DNA of 64,000 bases from Rotaria sordida (Eukaryota; Rotifera; Eurotatoria; Philodinida; Philodinidae), in contig CAJNOL010000139.1 in NCBI GenBank assembly GCA_905250125.1, forward strand, positions 19,483-83,482, read 5' to 3'. A program made the translations under genes and the position numbers. The notes below the pieces were generated by a model. It searched no databases. It was given only the letters and a program-made list of their open reading frames with translations, and was not told the origin of the DNA. Position 1 is the stretch's first letter. Each line of letters opens with the position of its first letter. Shown in pieces: positions 46,103-57,200 of this stretch.

Positions 46103-46459
46103 ATGTCGACACCGTTCGATACGATTGATGCTGCTAATCGTCATTTTGAACAACTTTTTAATGCTGGCAAAATTGATGAATTAGTTGAACTTTATACATC
46201 ACAAGGAAAACTTTTACCACCTGATAAAAATACATATCAAGGACGTGAAGAAATTAAAAAATTTTGGCAAGGTGCTCGAGATGCTGGTGTTAATAATCTT
46301 CATCTTACAACGGGTACAGTTTTAGAAGCTGGACAAGATCGATTAATTGAAACAAGCTCTTATAAACATTCGTTAGATCGAGGTAATTATCAAGTTATAT
46401 GGAAACGTGTTACTGAAGGAAAAAATGATTGGCAATTAGACATTGATATTTTTAATTGA
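46103..46459 (+). CDS. SnoaL-like / DUF4440 NTF2-fold protein, intronless
   Basis: A 118-residue single-exon protein starting MSTPFDTIDAANRHFEQLFN. The pattern is that of the NTF2-like DUF4440/SnoaL group: an N-terminal helix with a short cone-fold start (AGKIDELVELYTSQGKLLPP), YQGREEIKKFWQG at residues 48-60, beta strands with ETSSYKHSLDRGNYQVIWKR, and a terminal WQLDIDIFN. The W-x-L-x-x-D-I-(F/W)N ending is common in these proteins. Family members range from polyketide cyclases to uncharacterised small proteins in bacteria and animals, so no reaction is assigned. It has no signal peptide. AATAAA lies 22 nt after the stop. It is unusual here in lacking introns, unlike nearly all its neighbours. 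Confidence 0.85.
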   Translation: MSTPFDTIDAANRHFEQLFNAGKIDELVELYTSQGKLLPPDKNTYQGREEIKKFWQGARDAGVNNLHLTTGTVLEAGQDRLIETSSYKHSLDRGNYQVIWKRVTEGKNDWQLDIDIFN

Positions 46460-46883
46460 TTATTTCTTTTTCTTTTTTTAAATAAAAAGGTGATTCTTGT
46501 CATAAATGATAAGAAATATTTTATTTGTGTTTGGTTTCTTTTGAATGACTAATATTTCGACATATATTACCATTTTTGCAGTTTAGTTGTGAAATAAATA
46601 TGAATAAGACCACATGATCAAAATAATTTTTACGTTTCTTGTTTCCTCTGGAAATAGAACACGAAAAAAAGTGAAAAAAAAACCATGACTTCATAGAAAT
46701 TATTTCATACTTCGATAGAAATTTCATCATAAGAACGAAAGAAAAGTTATTTTTACCATGATGACTTGACATGCATCACCATTTGGTTCGTGATTTTTCT
46801 ACGCGATAATTAAAACCTATACTTAATCATGTGAATTAGATAGATATAAAGATTTGTTAATATTTTCTTCTATCTGTAGATAG
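46460..46883 (+). other. Intergenic spacer before DUSP12
   Basis: 424 bp of AT-rich sequence. It ends in TTCTTCTATCTGTAG (AG at 46878-46879), 4 nt before the DUSP12 ATG, an acceptor-like signal without an evident upstream donor. Confidence 0.5.
46481..46486 (+). terminator. Poly(A) signal of the SnoaL-like gene
   Basis: AATAAA lies 22 nt downstream of the TGA, after a T-rich run. Confidence 0.55.
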
Positions 46884-47943
46884 ATGGAATTCGGTGCCGA
46901 TCTAATTGATGATCGTGTATGGCTTGGAAGTCTTGCTGCAATGGAAAATACGATTGCACTTGACAGTCTTCATATCACACATATTTTAAGTTTAATTAAC
47001 TCAGAACTACCAATCAATGAGAATGACAATATCATACGTAAACATATTCGTGTTGAAGATGATGAAACAACAGATTTGTTAACTGAATTTGATTCATGTT
47101 ACGATTTTATAGACAAAGCTTTATCAGAAAATTCAACTAATAATGTACTCATACATTGTCTTGCTGGTTAGTTACAGAATATTTTTTTGACATTCAATAA
47201 ATTTTCGTGTTTTATCCTTATTAGGTGTATCTCGTAGTGCTACAATTGCATGTATGTGGTTAATGCGTCGACATAAATTATCAGCTAATGATGCATTAAA
47301 ACGACTAAAACTTGCACGTTCTAGTATTCATCCAAATATGAGTTTTGCAGCTCAATTGTATTTATTCGAACAAATGAACAATCAATTCGATGTTAATCAT
47401 GGATTGTATAAAGAATTTCATTTCGAACGTGCTCGTGCTCTTTATATTGATCATGATACAGATATTGAAGGAATTGATAAAAAAAACGAACTTCGTCAAC
47501 AATTTCGTAAAGCATTTACTCTACCGTATGGTCATGCTACATGTACTGAAACAGAAACATATATGTGTCGTCAATGTCAAAATGAATTATTTACTAATGC
47601 TGATTTGTCACGACATTCAGAAGGTGTTGGACTATACAATTGGTTTATGAAATATGGTAATGAAAAACTATTCAAATTATTATCTGAAGTAGAATGTCAT
47701 CGAGAAGTGTTTACTCATTGTCTCAAATGGTTGATGATTCAAATAGATACACCTGAAAATTCTCATAGTGATTCTATTAAATGCCCGAAATGTTCCGTAA
47801 TTATAGGAAATTATAATCTAAATGGTACAAAATGTTCATGTGGCAGATGGGTTATGCCAGCATTTCATTTCGATATCGATAAAATCGAACAAAAAACAGT
47901 TACTAAGATTAATATTGAAACAAAAAGTGTGTCATCATCATAA
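46884..47943 (+). CDS. DUSP12: Dual-specificity phosphatase 12 (2 exons)
   Basis: Atypical DUSP with a C-terminal zinc-binding domain, related to yeast Yvh1, which acts in ribosome assembly. Exons 46884-47166 and 47225-47943 join in phase to 333 residues. The phosphatase domain starts FGADLIDDRVWLGSLAAMEN. The 58-bp intron splits the active-site P-loop, LIHCLAG / VSRSATIACMWLMRR, giving HC-x-x-G-x-SRS with the catalytic Cys. The general-acid region is RVEDDETTDLL. The C-terminal zinc module carries YMCRQCQNELF, the Cys of VECHREVFTHCLKWLM, IKCPKCSVIIGNYN and TKCSCGRWVMPAFHF, closely matching human DUSP12 (CPKC-x-x-x-LG-x-YNW, C-x-CG-x-W-x-x-PAF). All key residues are present. It is convergent with the B-box gene. 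Confidence 0.95.
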
Positions 47944-48242
47944 GAACAGTTGTTGTCCTTTTTTTTTGTAAAATTTAAAAAAATGCATCAATCAAACATT
48001 GTCTAGATATTTTTTTTGAATAATTAAATCAAGATTATACAACTCCTGTTTTATATGTGAAAAGCTTTCATTTTTACTATGAATCTGATCATTCATATTA
48101 AAGTATGGCTTGATATAGAAAAAGAAGAATTCAATCACAAGGTAAATATTTAATAGAATACTTAATAATAGTATAACACAATCGATAAAATGTCTTGATA
48201 AACCATTAGACAAATACAATTTCGAATTAATTTGAGAATCAT
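47944..48242. other. Convergent 3' region between DUSP12 and the B-box gene
   Basis: 299 bp between the two stop codons; AT-rich. The frame at 47992-48258 on the minus strand is mainly non-coding 3' flank. Confidence 0.5.
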
Positions 48243-49241
48243 TTAAGAGTATGCCCATTTATGACATTCACATGAACATGGACCAAAAGAGTCCATGAAA
48301 CCAGGACCAAACCGATCTTGATAAAAGCGACAGTCATGACAATCATCACAATTTGGTTTGTGGCTATTTGATGATTGTGGTGACTTCGATTTTGATGATT
48401 TATCGCGTCCTAAATGATGATAATTCGTAGTCTTTAATTAATTCAACTAATTGAAAAGCTTTTATGCCAAGAAGCAGCTAGCATAGATTTCTTTTCTTTT
48501 TTTTTAGTGTTCTTGATACTCACTTTTTCTTGAATGCTCGCCGTGACTACGTGGTGATCTGCTTCTATGGCGTGAGGATCTATCAGATGAATCATCTGAA
48601 TGTCTCGATGATTTTTTCTTTTTCTTTGAAGATTTCTCAGATGATTTTTTTCTATCTGAGGACTTGTCTGATGTTTTATTTGTATGTTCTGGAGATTTAT
48701 TCGGTTTATCTAAGATTTTCTCAATTGAATCATCTGGTTGCGTTAAAGGCTGAAGAATACAATTATCATCAATTGTTAATGGAGGAAGAACAATTTGAAT
48801 CTGTTGAAGTTTATCAAGATGTTGTTCTATTGAACGCATATTGTCTGAGAATGTATGAAAATCTTGTTGTGTACCACCTTTTTTTCTAATTAATTCTTTT
48901 AATTTATTATGCATCTCATTAAGTTGTTCTCGTTGTTTATCAGTTGTTTCATCGATAAATTCTCGACGTTTTTTTTCATAAAAAGTATCAACTAGTTTAT
49001 AAGCTGTTTGTTTCCATTCATCAAGTTGTTTAAGACCAGACTGTTCACCATCATAAAAATTACTAAACCGATTTAATAAAACATTGATTTTATCAACAAA
49101 TGGAAGAAGTTTTTCATTGCGTTGATTAGCATGTTCATTTAAATGATCAATACATAAATTTTTTTTACAACACTGACATAAAGCAAGAGACGCTAGCTCA
49201 CATTTTTCAACAACACACGGTAACGACGATGGTGACGACAT
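48243..49241 (-). CDS. B-box zinc finger / coiled-coil / SR-rich protein with Cys-rich tail (2 exons)
   Basis: Exons 48524-49241 and 48243-48409 join in phase to 294 residues. Residues about 10-40 form a B-box-like zinc knuckle (CELASLALCQCCKKNLCIDH, then LNEH). A helical coiled-coil region follows (FYEKKRREFIDETTDKQREQ, then LNEMHNKLKELIRKK). Next come a charged Lys/Ser stretch (SSEKSSKKKKKSSRHSDDSS) and RS/SR dipeptides (SSRHRSRSPRSHGEHSRK), then a C-terminal PNCDDCHDCRFYQDRFGPGF and a final CSCECHKWAYS. A B-box without RING plus an SR-type tail suggests a nuclear or RNA-associated role, but I do not recognise an orthologue. The start is the first ATG before the zinc motif; an in-frame ATG at 49398-49400 would add a hydrophobic leader. 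The donor at 48518-48523 (GTGAGT) supports the second exon; without splicing the frame ends at 48504. Confidence 0.75.
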
Positions 49242-50479
49242 TTTTTCTTTGTATGCAGGTAATGAAATGAAACAGGAACAAATATTTATAAAAGAACGAG
49301 CAAGGTTTTTTCCTTCATAGCTAGTGGGTAACAAAGAACGAACGAAAAAGCTGCTTGTTAACAGAACAGCAAGGTAAAAAATTGAATTAACGAGAGTCAT
49401 TTGAAAAGAAGAAAAATAAGAGAGGAGTTTTAATTTTTATTATATATATATATCTTGGACTGTAATTTATGTGGACAAACTTGATTTACATCAGTGAATA
49501 CAGTCTCATTTGAATAATGTAATTTTCGGTTTGACTAGAACTGTAGTAATGTTTAATTCATTGGAATTTTCAGACAGAATATTTCGATATCATTGGGGAA
49601 CCACAGGTTTTTCACCATCTTAAACAAATTGCCGTTGATAAAGGCAATTAAAATTGCGGTTCCGCATGCTTCTATAGAATTCATCACAGTGTGGTTGACT
49701 ACAGCTTTTCTCGTCATATTAAAAATACAAAAGTACGATTTCAAAGAGTGAACCACGGTATTAGATACCTTGGCTTCTATAGATCTCGAATACAATGGTA
49801 ACGATAATTTTGATTGTGGCTCAACACTAGTCGTATTGTCTAAGTCAAGATGTTGAGTGAAATCAAGGCTTGCTGTATCGCGATATCTCTGAGAGAATTC
49901 GTACTTTTTGGACACGAAAATATATCTAATATGCATTATTGTCTATCCAATTATTGCACACTGTATAGACGAAAGGTAAAAAGGTAGATTACGTCAGCTG
50001 CATATTTGCGTCTTTTGAAACAATAGTCTCCTATAGACTTCTATCAAAAGAGATATTAGTTGTGACAAAAGAAGCACTGACTATACAATCGAATGTATAC
50101 CTTTTAAACAATTTCTATCGCGAAAAATAACACTAAACAATACGAAAAACTACCTTTAAAACACTTCTTTTTTTTAAGTAAGAAATGCAATATGTCTGTT
50201 CAATATTCGTTCCTAAAGTTGTGCTAATTGAGAAAACATTTGTATTAGGTAGAACTGAAATGGATCTAAGATATGGAAAAAAAACTCTCAGCAATTTTCC
50301 TATTTATATAGATAGGAAAACTGCCGAGAACTTTTTTCATACCTTATGAGATTGATGCCAATGGAAATTCATGTATTTAGATAAGATATATCACTCTTTT
50401 GACTAGGTATGGGCCATTTGTTCAACGCGATTTAATTCAATCAAGTATTAAGCAGCTTTATTGAACGCATAATATTAAT

Positions 50480-51385
50480 AAGAAAAATCAACAGCCACCA
50501 ATTTGTTTCTTACTATTAAATGTTAAAGAATCACTTAATACTTATTGTTCAGTTGAAGTTTTTCTGTTTAACACTTAATTCATTTGAGATCAAGTGATAA
50601 CGTGATTATCGTGAGACAAAGACTATATAACTTCGATGTTTCCATCAAGGAAAGGCTGCCATTCAACAACAACAATATTTTGTACAATCTGACCAAAGGT
50701 TTTTCGGGTCGAAAAATCTGTATTCCCATGGTTTTTCTTCAACCAATCGAGTCTCAGCAAGTTTTCTCCGCCATTCTAAGAAAAAGCCATCGTTTTGGCC
50801 GTGTTGATTGGGAGACTGGCAGAGATAGTCTTATATATGGTTCGAAAAATACCATGTCTTATCCTTATTACAGTAGAGAGAAACGCTCCTGACATTTGAT
50901 TGGTTGGTAAAAGTTATCTATTAGTCAATCAGGTTTCAGCAAGCACTTCCTTTATCAAGTCAGCACTCACCATGGGCTTATGTTAGCAGATGAGATTATA
51001 TTATGATTGTGCCTTTATTGGGCAAGGCAAACTAATACTGAATGCTGACTGAATAAGAGAAAAACCCTTCGTCAAATCTAATTTGCTAAGAGAAAATAAT
51101 GTTGAAATATGATTGGTTGAAAAAATACCATAGGACACGGATTTTTGGATCCGAAAAACCTTTGGTCAGACTGTGTAAAATATTGCTGGTTTTTGAACGG
51201 CAGCCTTCTCTTAACGAAAACATCGAAATTATATAGTATTTACCTCACGATAATCATGTAATCACTTGATCTTAAATTAATTACGTATTAAACAGAAAGA
51301 TTTTCATTGAACAATAAATATTAAGTAAATCTTCAATATTTAATGTTAAGAAATTAATTGATGACTGTTTATCTTTTTTTTCATT
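50480..51385. mobile_element. Long inverted-repeat (fold-back) element, about 0.9 kb
   Basis: The left arm (about 50485-50700) and right arm (about 51175-51375) are imperfect inverted copies. CAGCCACCAAT pairs with the inverted CAGTCATCAAT at the outer ends. Inner blocks sharing GATCAAGTGAT, GATTATCGTGAG, ATATAA-TTCGATGTTT and GGCAGCC occur in both arms. The central 470 bp is unique. The 102-codon frame 50584-50892 starts inside the left arm and is probably fortuitous. The architecture fits a long-TIR MITE or a deleted DNA transposon. No TSD was established. Confidence 0.75.
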
Positions 51386-52439
51386 TATATAAAGAGTTAA
51401 GTAAGAATTCTTAGCTTAATCATAAGTTAAGATAAATGCTCTAATCTTACTTAGGACGTTTTTTTGTACAAATTTGTTGACTAAAGCTAAGCATTTGTAA
51501 GGTGTTGATAATATTCACGTCTTGAGCTGGCATTACTAATCGAGTAAAGATTTCATTTATAACATTTGATTTTCACACTTTTATTTTCCTAATTAACAAA
51601 TAGGTATTGTTGAACCAAATAATAATTCTCATTTCATGTTTGAATAGCAAATATTTTCATCTAAACTTCATACATATGTTACTTTTCATTAAGACCGACT
51701 TCGCAAATTTTCCACTTACCATTATTTTTATTCAAACTGATTTAGTGTTTGAAAATGACACATTAACCTAGTCTTATATAAAGAGAAAAATCACGTTCGA
51801 CGACAATTAAGACAAGTATATTCGCAGCAACTCAACATAAAAAGGTCGTCACTCACGACAGATCGATATTCAAATACTCAATAGTTTAAAGTTTTCGTTG
51901 CAATCTATCAGACGTAACCGTTTTCTCAGTTGACAAGTGTCGAAGAACAAATATTTGACGATAACCTGCGTCAAACATCCTTGTGCTCATGGTCTATGTC
52001 TAAGTAGAGATCGATTCTGTTGATAAACAAGGATGAATTTCATGTTAGACGATAGATATTATTGAATTCCACCTGCCTAAACATACAAAAAACAACGACA
52101 AAAAAAAAAACGCTTGAAAGCGCTTAAAACATCTCGACCGTTTTCAAATGCCAATCGTGGTTCCAGATTGGCATCTACAAACATTCAAAAAAATGTGGCA
52201 TGAAAACAATTACTTCTCACATAACCCAAAAATTTTGACGGTCTATGGGTTACAGAGTTTTTCTTGTTTCTACACCTACTTTTTGTAAACATTTCGAACA
52301 CACAATCGAGAACCTCAATTAGCATTATGAAGTGTTTCGCTTTTTCGTGCATTTACACACTATTATTTTCTCTCTGTCCACCACTTTTCTGATTTTTTTC
52401 GATAATCTTTTTACTGTCAGAGCCATTCAAATCATGTCG

Positions 52440-52650
52440 ATAATTGATACGTAGATAAACAGATTTATCTCTTTACTCAGTAACTTACATACCGAAACAT
52501 ATTACAATCTATATACCTATCTATGGATCTATTTTCTATCCGTGTATCTGCCTACTTACCTACCTAACTACCTATGTATCTATTGGCGATATATCTAAAA
52601 TCATAACTATCAGCTTAACTAATTATCTATCCATACGTCTATCTAATTCA
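52440..52650. repeat. Degenerate ATCT/ACCT microsatellite
   Basis: Long run of CTAT, CTAC and ATCT words (TATACCTATCTATGGATCTA and similar), clearly tetranucleotide derived but mutated. Confidence 0.75.
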
Positions 52651-53204
52651 TGTTTATTTCAGATTTAAGTGTACCTTAGCTTGTTTTAAATAAAAGAGCA
52701 TGAGCTAGAGTTCGAGTTTTCAGCACTATCTGTAGCCGATCTTGCTCTGTCTTTTTACAAAGTCAATAACGAATTCTCTGATTTTTCGTGTTGGACACAT
52801 GATCAGTTTTGAAGAAGACCACTATTCGACCTAGAGAAAATATAAGTTTCCAAGTGTAATATTTTGTCTAGAAAGATCAGTATTATTTCCATGTCAAGCA
52901 ACACAAGATTGAGATAACTAACTATTATTGTTCAACAGGTATAAAGATTTTATTGGAAACCTTACATGATAGTTTTTCAAAACTTGAAGTTATAAGAAAT
53001 CTTTCTAAGTATTATATCACAATTGGAAATACATTTTCATCCCGACCGGATGGAGATCAGCTTCAAAACTCACCACATGTTCAATAAGAAAAGCAACAGA
53101 ATTTTCTGCTGATTGTAGACAGTATTGGACACCCATAAACAGTTTTAGTTCTTGCTGCTTTACAGCTATTCAAAAAATGCCTGCTGCCACCTAACTCTGT
53201 GATA

Positions 53205-53645
53205 GATAATAGTTATCTATTTAAATATCTGTCAAGCTTATTATCTAACTACTTATCTACTTACTGAACTATCGATCTAACTATGCATCTAAACATCTGA
53301 TTTATTAAATGTCTACCTATCCATTACACTATGTAATTATCTAACTAGGTAGCTGGTAAACATAAATTTGATCGACAGATAAAATGTCTAAGTATAAAAA
53401 TATTGCCAAAACGAGTAGGTCAAAGTCACGGCGAAGACAAATAACAACGTTTTTCTTCCATATATTTTATCATTCAACATTCTTACTTTCATTAGTCTAC
53501 CTTCGATAGTTCTACTTTCGACATTAGTTGGACAAATCTATTTAGCTAGCCATTTAATAATCTAACTATCTATTTGTTGATCTATATATATGTATTTTAA
53601 TTATATAAATATTTATGTAGCTATCTGTCTATCTATATATTTGTT
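53205..53645. repeat. Degenerate ATCT microsatellite, second block
   Basis: Scattered runs of TATCTA, ACTTATC and CTATC units (for example GTCTATCTATATATTTG near 53627), interrupted by about 120 bp of unrelated sequence near 53380-53500. Confidence 0.65.
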
Positions 53646-55989
53646 CATCAAAAGCATAAAAAGATGCGTTAAAAAGAACATTCGTAATGTAAAAGTAGGG
53701 AACACACAACACAGAAGATGCTACATAAAAAAAGTCGGCAAATAGGGAATGTAACAGAGGAAATCGAATATCATGCAAATAGAAAAATAAAGCGGGAAGA
53801 TTGTGACACTAGACGAAAGTTCAGAACGAATTACGATAATCCTTTTAAAAAAACACGTGAAAAAGTATCGAATTTCATGTTTGTTATGGGTTTTTCATTT
53901 CTTCTAGCTAAGAAAGAGCCCAAATCAAATGCAAGGATAAGAGAGAGATAGACATGAGAGAAAAAGAGAAAAAAAGATTTAAATAAAGACACTAGAATAT
54001 TACCTTTGAAATATCTTCTCTTTCTTCTTTCTTCCACAGCCGATTATCATCAACATAAATATAAGAGAAAACGGAGTAAAATACGAAGATTGTTTTATAT
54101 AATTAGATCAATAAAATTCCATGGCCGTGGGTTTGAATAGAAAAATAAAATGAAGAGAGATTAGATATAATAAATAACGTGAATTGTATATCTCATACAT
54201 GTTGTCATTATTATCAGAAACTCGATAGATGAGTATGAAATATGAAACCAGGTATTCCTTCGCTTTAACCGAGTCTATAATCTTTCTTATTTAAAATTGA
54301 ATTTTGAAAAAAAAGATACTTTCTTTTCAACAACAGTCGGGGTCTAGCAAAGACTATCAATTATTCTATCATCATGAAAAACGAATCATGTGGAATACCC
54401 GACAAGTATATTTTACACAGCCGCAATTAATTCTTATTTTGTATTCATTACTGATATTGGAAACTATATCGTGCTACTATGCACTCCGCAAAACATCTAC
54501 TTTCAGCAGTGTCGAGTTCTTAATTATATCTCATAGTAAATAGACATATGCTGATGCTAATACAAAATCACTATCAATAAAATGTAAAGACCACCTAAGG
54601 CCCCCATTACTTAAAAATGGAAGGTATATATCTATTTTCTATGAGAAATATGCAATGACTCCCGAAGATACATTGCTGCTGGAAATAAGAAATATACGTC
54701 TATATACTAAGAGATATATCTAAAGCTCCCCATTTCAGCTTGAAATCGAAAGCAATTGTTTTGTAAATTCAGATTGAAATTAAATAGACCATTATACGCT
54801 TTAACCATATCCGTCATTAACTGTTGGATAAGTGACCATACTCTTTTTATCATTCTTTCCTTTACAAATGAATTTCTTTATATTAAATCTACTTTTTATT
54901 CTTACTCCAGATAAAAACTGTCTTTCTGTGTTTTATACGAGATAGGAATATGTATTCTTATCCCAATTGGAAACATGTTGTTAAAATATGCACAATATAT
55001 TGGCTTTGAATTCATATTCAAAAATATAACGTGAAACTGTCAAGAACATAATCATCTCATGTGTTTTTATTGTTCCAAAAATGTAAATAATAAAACATAA
55101 ATGCGTTAAAACAATCTAATCTATGATTTCATATCGTTACCTAAGCATTTTTCTGCTTATGCGTTAAAACGCTAATAAAATAATGATTTAATTTATGTAT
55201 ATGAGTTTTTATGTACTATTCGTTGTTTTAAACACGTGAAATGAAAAAAAAAGAATTTTAAAAAGTGAAAATGAAAAGTTTACTCTGTAAAACACTTATA
55301 ATCCATCCTTTTTCATTATGAACATGCCAAATTTCCTGAATTAAGTAAACGAGCTAATTTCAAAAAAAGAAAAGACTGGAAAAATTCGATTCATGACCAT
55401 TGACACACTGACTGTTTAATACACTACTCTCATTGATAGAAATGTGGACGAAAAACGTATAATATTTAGATTTTCCAAGAACTTGTACGCACGTGAAAAG
55501 AAGTGAGCATTAAAGCGTTAAAAAACAAACAATATTCCAAACATTTACATGTCCAATGATACCGATTGAGAAAATTCTAACCATAGTCGCACCCAAAAAA
55601 TCATGTTTTCTCATGTTCACACGACCACTCTTTCTCACACATATGTTGAAATGTTCGAAAAAAGGTTTTCTCAATCGTTTACATGCGTTTTTCTAAAAAT
55701 TTTGTGTGCTTGGATATTTACAAATGTTTTCTTAATAAACATAACTCTTGGGACGAGTATTTGACAAAAATATTGCGTTTCATACTAAAACAATATTTTG
55801 AGGGTAGTTTTTTTGAATTATTAAATGCTTTTTCGCAATAGAATTTGTTGAAAAGGTGTGGATTCGATTGTACAATCCGTGCTCTATTTGTTATAACCAA
55901 GGTTTCATTGACACTAGTATTTAGGCGGATATTTTCCTAGAAATGCGATTCCAATGCTAACATTGTCTACACGACGAAAAGAAGTATGA

Positions 55990-56100
55990 CAAGACCAGAG
56001 TCCTACAGGGTAAGGTGAGGTTAGAGTAAGCAAAGCTTAGGATAGGGTAGGGCAACGGTACTAGAAAAAATGTTTAGGGTAGAATTAGAGTATTGTTCAT
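55990..56100. repeat. GGGTA-rich dispersed repeat, copy 1
   Basis: Contains CAGAGTCCTACAGGGTAAGG and AGAGTAAGCAAAGCTTAGGA. A second copy at 57085-57200 shares AGAGTAAGCAAAGCTTAG exactly, and a related GC-rich block lies at 59640-59770. The CAG ends followed by TCC-x-x-x-GGGT suggest hAT-like MITE termini. Confidence 0.5.
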
Positions 56101-57084
56101 ATTGCCAAAAAGTATTTTGGTAAGCAACTTTGAAGACACTTCTAACATCTTTCTGGTTTATAAGAAATCGATCGTTATTTTAAAGCGAAATCAAGTTTTG
56201 GTGAAGAAGAATCAGTATTGTACTGGTATGACAAATGCACACTAAAATATAATGTGTTACATGTATCGTATTTTGCGACACAATGTATGACACATTGAAG
56301 TACGATACGAGGTGTTCGTTATAACACATTTTGTTCAGCAATGTCCCAATACATTCTTCTACAATACATGCGACACATTCTGAAAACATGGTTTGAACCT
56401 AGTATACAGCGCATTTTTTTTCTGTCAAAGCAAATGATGAAATTTTTTTCAATTTAATTCGATTTAATTATTCGTATTCTGAACATTCAATTCGATCAGA
56501 TCTTGAAATCTGTCCGACTCGAGTTGGTCTGATCGAGATCAGACCAATCCGGGGTAGTCCTCTCTTGAGTATTGATCAAGATCGGCATGTTCTCGACTAA
56601 TAACTAATCGAGATATAATCTAGAAAAAAGACACGAAAATACACAAATGTCACATGTTCAATCGGGTTGTATATATGTACCTGTGTGTACAAAACAGAAC
56701 GGTAAATGAATAATCAGCACACAGAACACAACATACTCTAATTGCAACACATTTTCGTGAAAGAGTCTGCCACACTATAACTAGCGGCACATAAGGACAA
56801 CACATTTTCTTTTAGTGTATGGTTATTGAACTATTCACAACTTAATTTATTGAAAAAGGCTAATGGGAATTCCAGCAAATTTGGTCACAAGTAAACATAT
56901 TTTCAGTGCAAGCGGGATGTTTTCGTAAGAGAGAAGACAGAGTTGAGTAGCCATATTGTTAATGGCATTCTAGTTTTATGAAATTTTTGAAATATGTGAT
57001 AATTTTCTATTTGATTATCGTTGAAACTCAATAAAATACGCTGAAATATACTGAAGAAAACTTCATGTTTACCTCTACCAAAAC

Positions 57085-57200
57085 CTGGAAATCTTAGGAT
57101 GGGATGGGAATAGAGTAAGCAAAGCTTAGAGCAGAGTAAGGATATCAAAATCGCTGTAGGGTATGGTATAGAGTATAAAAAAGTCTTACCTAGCAGGGTC
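57085..57200. repeat. GGGTA-rich dispersed repeat, copy 2
   Basis: Shares the 18-base word AGAGTAAGCAAAGCTTAG with copy 1 and ends GCAGGGTCCTGG, whose inverse (CAGGACCCTGC) resembles the CAGAGTCCTACAGGG start of copy 1. Confidence 0.5.

Noticed and set aside
49242-49400. Hydrophobic N-terminal extension of the B-box protein from an in-frame ATG at 49398-49400
   Set aside because: A secretory-like leader does not fit a B-box/SR-rich protein; the ATG at 49239-49241 directly precedes the zinc motif. RNA evidence could overturn this.
50584-50892. 102-codon plus-strand frame in the gene desert
   Set aside because: It begins inside an inverted-repeat arm, shows no domain, and is most likely a chance frame in the element.
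55990-56070. GGGTA/TTAGGG-like words suggesting an interstitial telomere
   Set aside because: The words are irregular and part of a dispersed repeat with a second copy at 57.1 kb; there is no tandem periodicity.
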